A DNA stretch of 64,000 bases from Lepas anatifera (GCA_034440635.1 JAOTON010001669.1:1431501-1495500); one strand, 5' to 3'; shown: positions 49,380 through 61,436, counted from the first letter of the stretch. Numbers and translations are program-made. Notes: generated from the sequence alone by a model not told the origin.

Positions 49380-50445
49380 ATGTTACGACACCTATTATAA
49401 CGTATGCTATTACATCAAAGTAAAGGTTATTCAGTGTTTAGATCAAGGTCACAGGTCAATTTTAAAGGTGACTGGCCTTGGTGATCAATGCTTGATCAAA
49501 AATCATTGGTAAACTTGGGCACAGCGCTAGTTATAGCGTAAATTAGGCATAATATGTTGGGTTGTGTCGTAATAGGTCAATGACCTTGAAGGACTTTGAC
49601 CCAAAAATTGCAGACATTGCTTAGAGCCTTTCCTTTTGGCCTCAGCCCTGTTCTAGAGTATTCGCGCCCCGTTCCGGCCCGTTGGGGGTGCTTGAACACC
49701 CCCTCGAGGTCTCCCAGTGGCACGAAAAAACGTCTGTGCGAAGCGACACAGTACTTGTCACACCTTATCATTGATCAATTCCGCAACTTTCCCTCAAAAT
49801 TTAAGGTTGCGTCATCTCAGGTCAGGTCACCAGTGCAGGTCAAGTGACCTCACCCCAAAAAGTGCTTAAGTTGGCGTAAGTAAGAAAAGGGTGAATCTAT
49901 CGAATTCAAACTTGTACCATATAATGTGCCCAAAAAGTACTAATAAATTTATTCCGGGATTTTTCCCATCGATGACCAAGGGACAGGTACGAATCATGAC
50001 CTCTCCATTGAAAATGCATGAGGTAAAACGGAAATTTTCGGAAAAATTGCTCTATGTCTGCAGACGGCGCTTGAAATACCATCGGATTCCCCAAATCATA
50101 GTATCCGAGGCCTATTTATCGGTTCATGTTGCAAGTTTAGACATGTTACCTCAGAGAGTTCATCTGGGGCTTCCTAAGCAGGTTTTAAGACTTGGGTCAA
50201 TTGCTTTGCAGGAAATATTGATAAAACCCGTATTTTGATACCATTTTTATTGTTATTGTGAGTTGATTGATATGCATACTGACTATGCTAGGCTAGATGG
50301 TGACCTTAACCTAGCCTTAGGTCAAGTAATGTTTATGTTTTGACCTAGTATAGTCATATTATACATTATTTGATGATTCACCGTAGCAAGAGGAAGCGAA
50401 TTGTGCCTAAAAATTATTCTAGCTCAACTCTGGCAGACGCTAGAG
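49380..50445 (+). mobile_element. AGGTCA-type element fragments (families D and C) within the hAT element
   Basis: 49430-49615 resembles family D (GTCATTGGTAAA, AATAGGTCAATGACCTTGAA, TTGACCCAAAAATTG). From about 49650 the text is family C (GGGGGTGCTTGAACACCCCC, then CAGGTCACCAGTGCAGGTCA) up to CTCTGGCAGACGCTAGAG at about 50445, where the right end is lost into a minisatellite. Confidence 0.6.
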
Positions 50446-50449
50446 TATA

Positions 50450-51240
50450 GAGACAGAGAGATGTTGTAAGCTTTCTCTCGGGGGAGGGACCCCAGCGCTG
50501 ATCGCGGGAAAAATCCCCAATGGCCCCCAGGGGTCCTCAATGAGTCAGGAAATCTAGCGTGGGTGGAATCGGGAAGGAGGAATTTTGGGTGTCCAAAATC
50601 AGCTGAGGGGCCCGTGCCAGTTAAGGGGGCCCAGATAAGGGCCCCCGACGAGCTCATTTGACCTCAGTGCCAACACAAGATTCTCAAGACCGGCGTGGGG
50701 TGCCTACCCATTTAAACGGTTTCTAAATAAGCTCAGGGACCCAAAACTACCCCAGGGGTCCCATTTTCAACTCTTGGGGGCCAGACACTCTGAGGGGAAC
50801 CTGCAGAAGCTCAGAAGGCCCATAAAACTAATAGGGCCAGACTATCTGGGTGCCTCGACGAACTAGTGCCCAGATACGCACAACGGGCCCCAAACAAGCT
50901 GAAGGGATCTATGTCAGTTAAACAAAAACAATACCGACCCAGGGGACCCTGACCAGCTTAAGGGACACTAATCCAGCTTGGGGCTCAGAGCTCAGAGCTC
51001 CAGCTTTTAGCTCAGAGGGCCCAGGACCGGTTGAGGGGGCCCTATATCAATAAAAGGGCCCCGAAAAGCTTAATAGGCTTCAGCGGCGACATATAGGTTT
51101 CAAGTTCAGTGTGAAGGCCTGGTTAACTAAAGCGGTCCCAGATCAGCTGAGGGGATTCGATATAAACTCAGGGAAGTCACCAAAAACTCAGGGGCCCACG
51201 CCCGCAGAGGCTCTGCGGCCTATGAGGCTCAGGTTAGCGT
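50450..51240 (-). repeat. degenerate GAGCTG/GGGCCC minisatellite, opposite orientation
   Basis: Repeated AGCTGAGGGGCCC, AGCTTAAGGGA and GGGGGCCCAGA words at irregular 25-45-base spacing. This is the reverse-complement type of the array at 5.9-8.3 kb. Confidence 0.6.
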
Positions 51241-51975
51241 CAATTGTGTATTTCAGTATGGAACCGTTAGCCAGGACAACTGTGATAAGTGGAGGTTGTG
51301 GATACGACACCTCAGTTTTCGCCATGACCGAAAATAACTGTATTATTTGCTCATCGTGCTTCAGTTAGTGTCAGTGGGTGCTTTCAGCATTTTCCACCAA
51401 GGTGCCAGTCGTCAGCTGGCCCGAAATATGTTTGATGGTAAACGTGAACATGTCCTCACCAAAAGGAAGCTTTCATGAGAATAAGCATTTACAAATCCTT
51501 TTTAAACGCGTTTTTCATTGACACTGGTCGCCTTTTGGGTGGTAAATTGGCCAGTGGTGGATCCAGGGGGGGAAGGCATTCCCCAAACGGAAAAGCTCGG
51601 GGCAAAACTATGTTTTTACCCCCAAAGCGATCGACCTCCTTTTTCCCTACTCCTTTTTAGTTTATAAGCAAGATTTTGGTGTTTCAACTCTTAACTTATT
51701 TAAAGCGGAGGGATTACGGGTTTTGGTTCATTGATGCTTTACCGAGACGGTTCACGGGAGAGTTCAGAGGCGCACAGTACAAATCAATTGTTATTTAACT
51801 TAGGATTTGGACAGGGAGGGGTGTCGGAGGCGTGCCTGTTAGATGCCCCTAACTGCCAGATCAGAGCTCCGCGCAAGTTATGTGCCTGAGGTGCGAAATA
51901 AAGACCCAGTGCCGAGGGTAATCAAGAGGAGGAAGAATGAAAGCTGTAACAATGTATTTGAAATTTAGGTTGAAA

Positions 51976-52782
51976 TTAGTAGGAATCCAGATATAATTTT
52001 CTTGCTACTTTTCTGAAGAACACTTTACTGGTTGGTATATTTGGAAGATTCCTTATCTTTGAGGCAACAATATTGTTCCAAGTTCGAGGGGCCGAGATAA
52101 AGAGGGAGAATTTGCGGTATACGGTGGAAGCAAAGAGTATTTGAAAGTGTTGGCTTCGCCGCGCAACTCTCCTGGCTACATTTACGTCGATCAGGTTTAA
52201 TTGACTAGCCATTGGGGAAGGGAGAGAACCAAGCAAGAATGAATGTAAAATTTTGATTTTGCTAAATCCTACAATGTCATGAATTTTGAGGATTTGGTAC
52301 TTTCTGAAAATGGGGCTACTATGGGCAAGTCTGTCAGCGCCATCAATCATTCTGACTACTCGTTTCTGAAGTAGATGTAGTTTATGTAATCTGAAGTCAT
52401 AGGTACTACCCCAAATTTGAATACCATAGCTTAGAAATGGAAGAATAAACGCGTTGTACAACAGGAGAAGGAGCCTAGAATCCAGAATATGTTTGCAGCG
52501 ATAAATAAGTCCAATGTTACGTGCAACAGTATTTTCAACGTTCTTTATATGGGTCGTCCACCTCAGATCCTCATCTATCTGCACTCCCAGGTACTTAGTT
52601 GAGAATTTTCTTTGGATAGGTGAGTCATTAATAGCAATATGTAGGTCTTGACCTCGAGTGGCTAAGAAAAGTTGGTAGGTAGATTTTCCAGTGTTAAGAG
52701 ACAGACGATTACAGTGCAACCACGAGGAAATTTGTGGTAAGCTATGGTCAATTTTACGTTGTAAGTCCGTCAAACAGAACAT
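51976..52782 (-). pseudogene. LINE reverse-transcriptase C-terminal region (268 codons)
   Basis: The frame is open for 268 codons. It shows W-L-H-C-N-R-L-S-L-N, K-Y-L-G-V-Q-I-D-E-D-L-R-W-T-T-H-I, a thumb region with L-L-L-Y-N-A-F-I-L-P-F-L-S-Y-G-I-Q-I-W-G, and L-Q-K-R-V-V-R-M-I. These are hallmarks of Jockey/CR1/L2-like non-LTR elements. The catalytic A-D-D motif and endonuclease should lie upstream and are missing. The long open frame suggests a fairly recent insertion. Confidence 0.85.
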
Positions 52783-52784
52783 AA

Positions 52785-52905
52785 GTTGATGGGATGTTCC
52801 CTGGCCTGTGCCCTCGAATCCGTAAATGAAAAAAACACTGAAGATTATATATTCGGGCGCAGCCCTTCATCAGAATCATGGAGTAAATATCAACAATTCT
52901 CAGTT
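52785..52905 (-). ncRNA. dispersed motif with hammerhead-ribozyme-like core
   Basis: On the minus strand: GATT-CTGATGA-AGGGC-TGC-GCCC-GAA-TATAT-AATC. CTGATGA and GAA around a GC stem, closed by GATT/AATC, resemble a hammerhead with a tiny stem III. The usual A-U pair after GAA is not present, so activity is doubtful. Diverged copies occur near 58430-58545, 59155-59240 and 59281-59370. Each is followed by CAGTGTATTAG-like sequence and ends in AACATCC(C/T)ATCAACTT-like words. Confidence 0.35.
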
Positions 52906-53638
52906 ATAGTATAGCCAGCCTTGGATAGGAAGAGGTATCTCGAGCCCATATTTTTTCACCCCATGACATTTTTTTAGCCTTTCGCCTCAAATACCCAAAA
53001 TTCTACCGGAAAGTGATATTTGGTAGAGCAGCTTTTTACTGCGTGACGTTTTTTTTTGCTTTTCGACTTTGGTTTGCCCCTCCCAAACCGACCAGCTAGA
53101 CCCACCACTGAAATTGGCGCCCTTCAGGTTCGGCGCCCCCCAGGTTCGGCGCCCTCCGAGCCTGCCCCCCCCCTTAACGAAATCCTAGATCCGTCACTGG
53201 CTAAAGCAGTCGGTAAAGTACCGAAATAGAGGGGGAAGGAACGTCCCCTGATTCCCTGGTTGAGTGACTTCTCCCCTGCTCTTTCGATGCCTATGCCAGG
53301 ATTGATGCGTACCTAAATATACATGTGAGTTGGGTGATACCATTTTTTGAGTCATTTTGACTGTCTATTATCAGCAGCTTTTGGGCACATATAGCCTCTG
53401 CAGCTGCAGTGCCCTAAAACTCCAATCATCATCGTTATCAGCAGCTTTCTTGCTGCCTTTCGGGTTCGTTCGTCCGCTACGCTATCAATGTCATTGGAAA
53501 ACGGTGAATCCCATATCAGCCAGGTGATTTCCATTCATTTATAATGCATGAGCAGGATCATGCATAATCTTAAATCCTTGCCAATCTGTAATACATTTCG
53601 TCACTTGCAAGTCACAGCCCCGAGCAGCGCTGATCACA

Positions 53639-53726
53639 TGTCCTCGGAATAAGCGTCCTCGGAGAAACGTCCTCGGGATAAGCGTCCTCGGAGAAATGTC
53701 CTCGGAACAAATGTCCCCGGCGAGTT
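53639..53726 (+). repeat. 14-16-bp tandem repeat GTCCTCGGA(A/G)AA
   Basis: Six units, for example GTCCTCGGAATAAGC and GTCCTCGGAGAAAC, alternate in two forms. Confidence 0.85.
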
Positions 53727-53803
53727 CTCGCGTGCAGTCTACAACCTTACACGAGCCGCTTGCTTATTAAAGCTGCGGGATGGGATCCAGATTTACTTAC
53801 GTT

Positions 53804-53848
53804 CATACTTACAGACATATACACAGTGTGTATATGTCTGTAAGTATG
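53804..53848. repeat. perfect 45-bp palindrome
   Basis: The 22-base arms CATACTTACAGACATATACACA (53804-53825) and their exact reverse complement (53827-53848) flank one G. It can form a cruciform or a strong RNA hairpin. No adjacent gene explains it. Confidence 0.95.
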
Positions 53849-54164
53849 TGTATTACACACCCGCTAATAGCAACGTGACCGTGCTGTGTACGGTCGTAGA
53901 TAGCTCATATGTATGTGCACTGCTCTCCGTGTTTCTACGTTTGATGTTAACATAGAACCTTTAACATGAATATGCACTTTAGGATGGATTGAAAATAACA
54001 TAATTCGATGAATCGTTCATCGGTTTGTTTTTCTACTGCATTTGACCTCACCTATTCAGAGGTAAGAAAATGTCAAAAATCGGACTACGGGAACATTAAA
54101 AGATTACCATTTAATCATTGATGTTTTGAAAGGTTTTCGGCCTCACAAAACGTTGCGTACGTCT

Positions 54165-55134
54165 CTTCACCATCGCCCCGCTGGGGGCATTTAAACACCC
54201 TTTCGCGTTTTTCGGCGATACAAAGAAAAAAGGTGGCGCAAAGTGCCGTCGTACTTGTCACATTTTATCCTTGATTAAATTTTCAACTTTTCCCAAAATT
54301 TTAAGGTCGGGTCATCTCAGGTCAGGTCAACAGTGCAGGTCAAGTGACCTCACCTCTACAAAGGTTTAATATAGCACAAGTAAGAACAGGGTTGATATAA
54401 CCAATTGTAACTCATCACACAATGGGCCCACCGAGGGCTTCAAAGAATATTCCGTAATTTTTCAAATCCATGACCTAAAGTCAGATACGGATCATGACCT
54501 CTCATTGGAAATGAATGGAAACAACGGGAATTGGGCGATAAATGACACTATTTGTGTAGATACAGCGTAGAATATCTCGATATTCTCCAAATCGTAGTAT
54601 CCAAGACCCCTTTTCAGGCTCCTGCTGCAAGTTTGGACTTGTGGCCTCTGAGAGGTCATCTGGGCTAGGTATTTAAGCAAATTTTCAGACTTGGGTCTAT
54701 AACTTCGCAGGAAATTATGATAAAGCTTTAAGTTTGATACCACTTCGCTTGGATTGCTATTTTAAGTTATTGATATGCATATTAACTATGCTAGGGCAAA
54801 TGGTGACCTTGACCTGACTTAGATTGTGTCCTTTTATAGTCATATTATTCATAATTCGATTTTCCGTAACAAGTAAAATGATTCCAACTCATTTCTGTCA
54901 GACGCTAGAGCCCAGAAATTATTATCTAACATGCCGCCTTCTTTGACCTGTCATGACCTCAAATTGACTTGAGCCAAAAAGTGAATGATGTAGTTCATTC
55001 ATGAATTTATATGGGCTATCTACCAGCTTTTGCGTTTTTCGCTATCCCACATAGGAGCCTAGTTCAAGGGAGTGCTTCAACCCCCTCCCCCACCAGGACG
55101 AAGGTGGCTCGGAGGCCCACCGGGGCGGGTGTTA
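54165..55134 (+). mobile_element. AGGTCA-rich DNA element, family C, uninterrupted copy
   Basis: The left block ATCGCCCCGCTGGGGGCATT is followed by GTGCCGTCGTACTTGTCAC, TCTCAGGTCAGGTCAACAGT and the usual internal order. It includes TTGATATGCATATTAACTATG and TTGACCTGTCATGACCTCAA, ending GGCCCACCGGGGCGGGTGTTA at 55134. It serves as the reference for interrupted copies at 2660-5176 and 60113-63294. Confidence 0.7.
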
Positions 55135-56370
55135 TGCGACGCAACGAGGTCCTATCACTGTGACGAAATCACAGCCTGGGAAAATGTATTCACGAAAGAC
55201 GTGCCTTTAAATTATAGTACTTTCGGAAACCTCTAAGACCCCAGACCAACTCTCGGCGACCCCGAGACCAACTTTTTGGGGGCCCCCGAGGCCAACATTC
55301 GGGTGGCGCTAGGGTTCCCCAAATTAAATTTCGGAATGTCTATCAGACATCACTGAGGGCCTCCTTGCCTGCTAAGCTTAAGCTCTACTCAGTGCTTAAG
55401 CTTGGCCCAAAGTGGGCATTCGCCCCCACCGCCGTTTGAAGCAGGTGAAGTGGCACTCGAACAGCGTTCTGTGTGGCGTCTTCTAAGCCACCAGGAAACC
55501 CTGGCCCGCGGTGCTGAGCGGTCCTGTCCTGGGTGCTATACCAGCGACGTCTGAGGGGGCAGATGGGTGTGAAGCTACACTGAATCAGACTGCCCCGAGG
55601 CGGACGTCGCGGTCACGCCGGCTGCGGGCTGTCGTGCCGATACCACGGTCCCGGGGATGCCCCGCCGCCTTCCAGCCCAGGCATCGCCTCCCGGTCATCA
55701 ACTCTGCCATTCTTTTATATGTATCTTTTTGGCTCAGAGGAATGACGTGTTAGATGAAACTGTAGTGGAGGGGAGAGGGAGATCCCCGGGAAGAGGATTG
55801 AGCTTTTACAGCGCGGGGCTCCGCTCAGGTGGTCCGCTCTGAACTCCAGTCATACCCTCAGCGCTGTAAATAGAGGTGACGTCATAGCTCAGACAGGGGA
55901 CCGTACATTTCAGCGAGCGGGACTTCGGTGCCTCACTTTTCAAAGCGTGCCGGGCCTTCGCCTTTTATGAGGTTCTTGAAAGATAATATCAACCGTGGCA
56001 ATAGATGGAGTATGCACGTGTTCTTATTTACGACAACTCTGCCATATTTCTGTTGTCATTTATGCCTGAGTCAATTATAGTTTTTCAGTGATGGGGTCTC
56101 CAGAAGCCAGTACCTGTGATTGTTTTTACATTGATAAGCAATAGGTTGTTTTAGAGTTTTCCTTCGACAATCGCAAAATTTTTTAACTTTTGGGACTTCT
56201 GATAGTTCTCGGAGAATGTCATGCTATTGCTTGTGACGAATTTTATTGAACTGAGAATACTTTCTGCATTGACTTTGTGCTTCATTTTACCTGTTTGATG
56301 TTTTATAGAGCCATTCATAGCTGCCAGGATGACACTGGAAACTATAGCTTTAGCGGCAGAGTACCCCATC
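55135..56370. other. unassigned stretch
   Basis: Contains a GC-rich part (55500-55860) with short frames lacking domains. No gene is supported. Confidence 0.4.
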
Positions 56371-57050
56371 CAGTGAAGGTTCCAAGGGAGGGAACCCAGG
56401 GGACCGAGCCCCGTTAGCTCGAAACGCATCCCCTCATATCGGGTGCCGGAGGTGCCCGATGAGTGATTCGCCTGTACCAATTTATGGCGCCAAGGTGGTA
56501 GATACCACTTTTTCCACTTCAATTAACCCACATCCCATAAAACCATGACAAAGTGTCCCTGGCCCAAAACTAGACGCAATTTCTGGTCTTTTGCGCCCCC
56601 ATTAGCAATGCCAAGGATGGAATTAAAATAGCTAACAAAAGCGCCCTGGCACAGCAAAGGCGGCCTTGGATAGCAAGATGGTGCCTATGGGGGAACTAAG
56701 ACGCCCTTGGCTGGCAGAGGCGCCCCCTGTATGAAGCGCTCTAGGAAGATCATATGCGCTCTTGGCCAGCGAAGGCGCCCCTGAACAGCAGACAAACATG
56801 GGTAACATGTGTGCTCTGGACGGCATGGGTGCCCCTTAGATAAAAATAGGCTATTCAGGAAAGTATAGGGCGTCTCTTGGATAGAAAACGTGCATATTTC
56901 CTCGCTTAAATGTAGCTTTCACGAATGAAGCTTTTATGACGTATTTTTTATTAGACACTGGCCACCTTTTGAGTGGTAAATTGGCGCCTCTCAAGTTTGG
57001 CTCCCCCGAGCTTGCGATCCCCCCTTAACGAAATCCTAGATCCATCACTG
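56371..57050. mobile_element. 680-bp hAT-type element with GGCGCC satellite
   Basis: The ends are CAGTGAAGGTTCCAAGGG and CCTAGATCCATCACTG. Flanking 8-mers ACCCCATC (56363-56370) and AACCCATC (57051-57058) match at 7 of 8 sites. Inside, a decayed hairpin and GCGCCAAGGTGGTAGATACC are followed by about 250 bases of GGCGCC-type units (56640-56890). It is a short relative of the 7.35-kb element. Confidence 0.85.
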
Positions 57051-57058
57051 AACCCATC

Positions 57059-57560
57059 ACCTACTTTTATCCCAAAATCAGGTAGAATTGCGGATCCTCA
57101 TAAGCACCTTGAACGTTTCAAAAGATGTGCCAGAATGAATATGCTGCCCTGAGTTGCATACATAGGTTTCTGCCCTCAACGTACACAGGGAGAATTTGTG
57201 ATTTGGAACTCATCAGAATGAGTCAGGACTCATCTGGAACCACCACGGCCTCTCTTGGTGATTGTGTGAATTCAATTCACCTTTGCAGGACTGGGTTAGT
57301 TTTAAACAGTATGTCAATTTATGCTTTATTCTACTCACGCACTCTTGTGCCTCTAATCTTATGCATAATTTCAGGGCTGTTGTGATATACATCGACGCAA
57401 GAGTTCGGTGAAGGCCAAAACTCTTTGTCATAGTTTTTTTCAGATTTACTTCGAGCTATAGGTTTGGATAACTTGCCACATCAAAGCGACTAAAAGACAT
57501 GCGGAAATATATTCATGTCTGCAACTGTCCCATCATGATATATCCCATCATCATCATATC
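57059..57560. other. unassigned stretch
   Basis: Nothing recognised. Confidence 0.4.
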
Positions 57561-57561
57561 A

Positions 57562-57735
57562 GGGGATGAGGTGGCTTAGTGGATAGCACCCTTGTCTTCT
57601 AAGCCACCGGTCCCGGGTTCAAGTCCCGGCGGAGCCTCTGAATAAGTCGATCTGATCCCCAAAATTTCTTCCAACAGGGTGAGAGTTGGCGACGCCGTAT
57701 GACCCTGGCAGTTGGTGCGTCGTTACAAACCCCAA
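57562..57735 (+). mobile_element. tRNA-derived SINE, well-preserved head
   Basis: Head: GGTGGCTTAGTGGATAGCAC (A-box), TTGTCTTCTAAGCCACCGG (anticodon-like arm), CCCGGGTTCAAGTCCCGG (B-box). Body: AATAAGTCGATCTGATCC, GAGTTGGCGACGCCGTATGA, CCTGGCAGTTGGTGCGTCG. The acceptor stem does not pair fully and the body follows, so it is a SINE rather than a tRNA gene. Confidence 0.75.
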
Positions 57736-60112
57736 CAACTGTCCCATCATGTCCCAGCCAGTATTTAGAATGCAGAGAGAATAGTTCTGAAAAGTACTAG
57801 TGTGGTTTTCTGCACCGTTGTCGCCGAAGTCAGCAACATCTCCTTACCCGGCCATCTGACATCGGCCTCGCTTCGCCGCGCTGTGCAGCCCCATCATTGC
57901 AATTGCAGAAACGCCAAGGTCAGGTCACCAACCGGTGCAGGGATAGGCCCCGCGCTGCGACGATACCAGAACGCCGAGCTCCCTGACCACTTGAAATACG
58001 TTGTAGGGATTCGTTAATGCAGCAGTAAAACCATCAGGCCTTGCCCAGGACCAGGTGAGCTGTCTCATAATCGAATCCGAAAGTGATCCTACCAAGTAGC
58101 TTCCATGTGGCAAGGGCAAAGACGAGATGGTGTCAAACCTCTAGATTGTGGGCTGAATACGCTAATGAGGACCAGCTTCACGGTCCAGTTAAATGAATAC
58201 GTCTGCTGGAGGATAAAGTGTATCTCAGTCTAATGCACGAACATATCTTGGCACTGTTTTGCAAAGTGTGATTGGGGTCCTCAAAGGGAATGAATCACCA
58301 TGTCAAAATGCTAAAAAAAGAATATTTATGGACAAAATAATTCTGGAAATCTGGGAACCACATTTTTTTAAACTGTAATTGCTCGGAGCAAAAATATAGC
58401 CAGAAAAAATGAATTACAAGTTGATAGGATGTTGACTGGCCTTCCTGCTCGAAACCTCGATGCAAAATGGAGCTAATACACTGAAATTAGGTATATATTT
58501 GGACAGAGCCCTTCATCAGAATCCTCATGAAAAATAGAAAATACAAATTATAATGGTCACAGTGAGGTCACGAAATAAGTTTCGCACAAATGCTTTTAAG
58601 AATGTTTTTTTAACTGGATGTGGTAACAATTTTACTTTAGCAAACTCCAAACCCGCGGATTGTGTTCACAATGTGGCAAAACTAGACCAGTAGTTCTATG
58701 GCAGACTTCATTTATTTCAGCTAGTCACTGTCTAAAAAATGTGCTGGATTATTTTAGTTGGTTAATTGTTATTATTGTTTTTTATTGTTAATATGCTGAC
58801 TGGAGCTAAAATGCTAACAACAGCCGCTTCTCTATCTTTACTTCAAGCACAATGAGCGCAAGTGCAATGATACTCTAGACCTGTGCAATGATTACAAACT
58901 TTCCCACTTTTTCAGCCCGATGCTATCGCTTATTAGATATGATTCGCCCGAATTAGTAAGTTAATATTGATCAAACTATTAGAAATGAAAAAAAGAAATA
59001 AAAATGTGGTTCTACAGATAACCCCTCCATAATGCATGTTTATCCTCAGTGGTCAAGGCCAAATGTCCCGAAACTCAACCTATATCATAAGATTGATGGA
59101 CTTCGGAGAGCCGATGCGAGGAGCATGATAATAAAATTTATTTAAAAAATTTACTGGCCTGCCTACTCGAATCTTTGATGTGAAATGGATCTAATACACT
59201 GGGATTATATACTCGGGTACAGCCCTTATTATTCGAGTTCTCTGACCACGAATTCGTGATTTTACTTATCGTAGTATACTGATTCTGATGAAGAGCTGTG
59301 CCCGAATTTATAATCCCAGTGTATTAGATCCATTTTACATCCAGGATTCGAGGAGGCAGCCAGTTAACATCTTTTCAGCTATCTCATAAGATTAGTTACT
59401 CTGATTAATCACTGATACCTAAACCCTTTTCCCCAGTCTGTACCTCTGGCCCAACGTTAAGCGTCGAATAAGTGTAAGTGTGGCGGCAGAAAAGCATTAT
59501 CAATAAATGCATGCCTACCCAAAAATACGAACGCTGAGCACCCAACCGTAAAGTCTTAAAGTCTCTATCTGCTAGGAATAGTTAATCATATTCATAATTG
59601 ATGATCACTTTGCCCCAGTCTGTACCTCCTGTCTAACGTTAGGCGTCGAATGAGCATACGTCTGGCTGCAGAAAGGCATCATTAATAGTTAATTACGTAC
59701 CCAAAAGTACGAAACCTGATCACGTACCCTGCGCTCATTCCATCTCTGCTGACTAGTTAATCGGGTTAATCAATGATAAATCCTTTTCCCCAACCTGCAC
59801 CTCTGGACCAAAGTTAAGCGACGAATGAGTATGTGTCTGGCTGCAGAAGGCATCATCATACATTAATTACCTGCCCCAGAACACACATAGCTCTATATAG
59901 TCCGAGTGTCCTGTGGTGCGTGCTTCTGGATAAATGCTGAGACAGAGTTACTGACTGGAGAAAAGGATTTATCAATGGGCAATCTGTTTGACTAATGTAA
60001 TCAGGTGGGTTGAGTTTCGGGATCTTTGGCCCGGACCACTCAGGATAAACATGTATTAACGATAGAGAAATATCTACGGAGGATAGGTTATCTGTAGCCA
60101 GCACTTATGATA
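57736..60112. other. unassigned stretch with inverted copies of the hammerhead-like motif
   Basis: About 59155-59240 (minus) and 59281-59370 (+) are inverted copies of one dispersed motif (AATCCCAGTGTATTAGATCC in both) around a 40-base centre. A further copy is at 58430-58545 (minus). 59400-59900 has a loose repetition of GTACCTCTGGCCCAACGTTA and GGCTGCAGAAAGGCATCAT at about 190-base spacing. No gene is recognised. Confidence 0.45.
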
Positions 60113-61436
60113 GTTTGATCAACACTGCCCCCCCCACTTTTCTGTGGTGAATACCCGCAACCGATATATAAACATCCGCAAATGTAATATAAAACAAGAA
60201 ACCCAAACAGGCCCGATAGCGTCTCTGGGGAAGCTCTTCGCCCTCAGCCCGGTAGGGGTGTTTGAATACCTCCTCGGGTTTTTCCGGCGGCACCAAAGAA
60301 CGGCTGTGCAAAGCGTCGCCGTACTTGGCACACCTTGTCCTTGATCGGTTTCACAACTTTCCCTAAAATTTTAAGGTTGGGCTATCTCAGGCCAGGTCAC
60401 CAGTGCTGGTCAAGTGACCTCACCTCCAAAAATGTTTATGGTGGCATAAGTAAGAAATTGGTGAACCTATCGGATTGAAACTTGTACCACATAATGGGTC
60501 CACCGAGTGCCACAAAAAATATTCCAGGGTTTTTCATATCGATGTCCTAGGGAAAGGTACCGACCATGACCTCTCCATTGGAAATGCATAGGAAAACAGG
60601 AATTGGGCTGTATCTGTGTAAATACAGCTGCGTATACCTTAACATTCTCCAAATCGTAGTATCATGTTTCCCTTTCCAGGTTTATAATGTAATTTTTGAC
60701 CTGTGACCTTTGGGAGGTCATCTGGGGCTTAAGCAGGCTTCAGACTTGGGTCAATAACTTTGCAGGAAATGATTACAAAGCCTTTATTTTGATGTTATTA
60801 TTGTTTATTGTTTATTCAAATTTACCACCAACAGGCTTAAAACCCACTGATAGGTGAAATCATAGGTTACAACTGCAGTGGGATGTACAATATATAAAAT
60901 GAGCTAGTAAAAACATACAGTCATATAAAACACAAAGACACGTATACAATGAAATACCAAACTGAGTTTTCTAAGACATGCTTTTTTAGCGTCCATCTAA
61001 AACAAGAGATAGTGATGCAAAAGGGATCCGCTGCGGGGTACATACTCGTATGTGAGTTAAATGTCTGCACAGTTCATGTAAACAAGCCACGTTTTATCGT
61101 GTCCTTGATGGAATCTAAGACGGATGGAACGTGAATGAGTTGTGATGTTCCGCCCCTGGTTCGACGCTGGGGAACATGTAGTGGGAAACATCCGAGCAGG
61201 AAGGCGGAGTCCATTCTACCGCAGAAAATGTTGTGCACAAAGCAAACATCGTATAGGTATCTTCTTTGTGCTAACCTACTAATATTGAATGATTTTAGAA
61301 GTTCGTGATATGAGAGTGATTGAGAAGGCCGTGAAGCATGAACGTGATAAGCTAACCATATGAGGAATTTGTGTGGTATTTTTCGATTCTCTCAAGGTGA
61401 GAGGGTGCAGCACCGCCCCAAATGATGCAACCATAC

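Larger units (their letters stand above)
51700..52909 (-). mobile_element. 5'-truncated LINE within the MITE
   Basis: It contains the reverse-transcriptase fragment at 52782-51976 and about 280 bases of 3' sequence. It replaces a segment of the MITE, since some MITE sequence around the join is missing compared with 45170-45220. At its 5' side (52785-52905) stands a separate dispersed motif with a hammerhead-like core. Confidence 0.7.
51552..53110. mobile_element. hAT-type MITE carrying a LINE fragment
   Basis: The ends are CAGTGGTGGATCCAGGG and GCTAGACCCACCACTG, with the exact 8-bp duplication AAATTGGC at 51544-51551 and 53111-53118. It is inserted into the right end of the 7.35-kb element: joining the flanks restores GTGGTAAATTGGCGCC as found at 56977-56992. 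A 1.2-kb LINE lies inside, from about 51700 to 52909. Confidence 0.92.
45849..53199. mobile_element. 7.35-kb hAT-type element filled with GGCGCC satellite and nested insertions
   Basis: The left end is CAGTGACGGATCCAAGGGGG and the right end is AATCCTAGATCCGTCACTG. The exact 8-bp duplication GCTAAAGC lies at 45841-45848 and 53200-53207. The 680-bp relative at 56371-57050 has the same ends and the same subterminal landmarks. On the left these are a hairpin, then GCGCCAAGGTGGTAGATACC. On the right they are CACCTTTTGAGTGGTAAATT and CCCCCCTTAACGAAATCCTA. Inside are two blocks of GGCGCC satellite, an AGGTCA-type fragment, a GAGCTG minisatellite and an hAT MITE with a LINE in it. No transposase gene was seen. 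Confidence 0.85.

Noticed and set aside
57575..57645. tRNA gene
   Set aside because: A- and B-boxes are present but the acceptor stem does not pair fully and the sequence continues into a body shared with other SINE copies.
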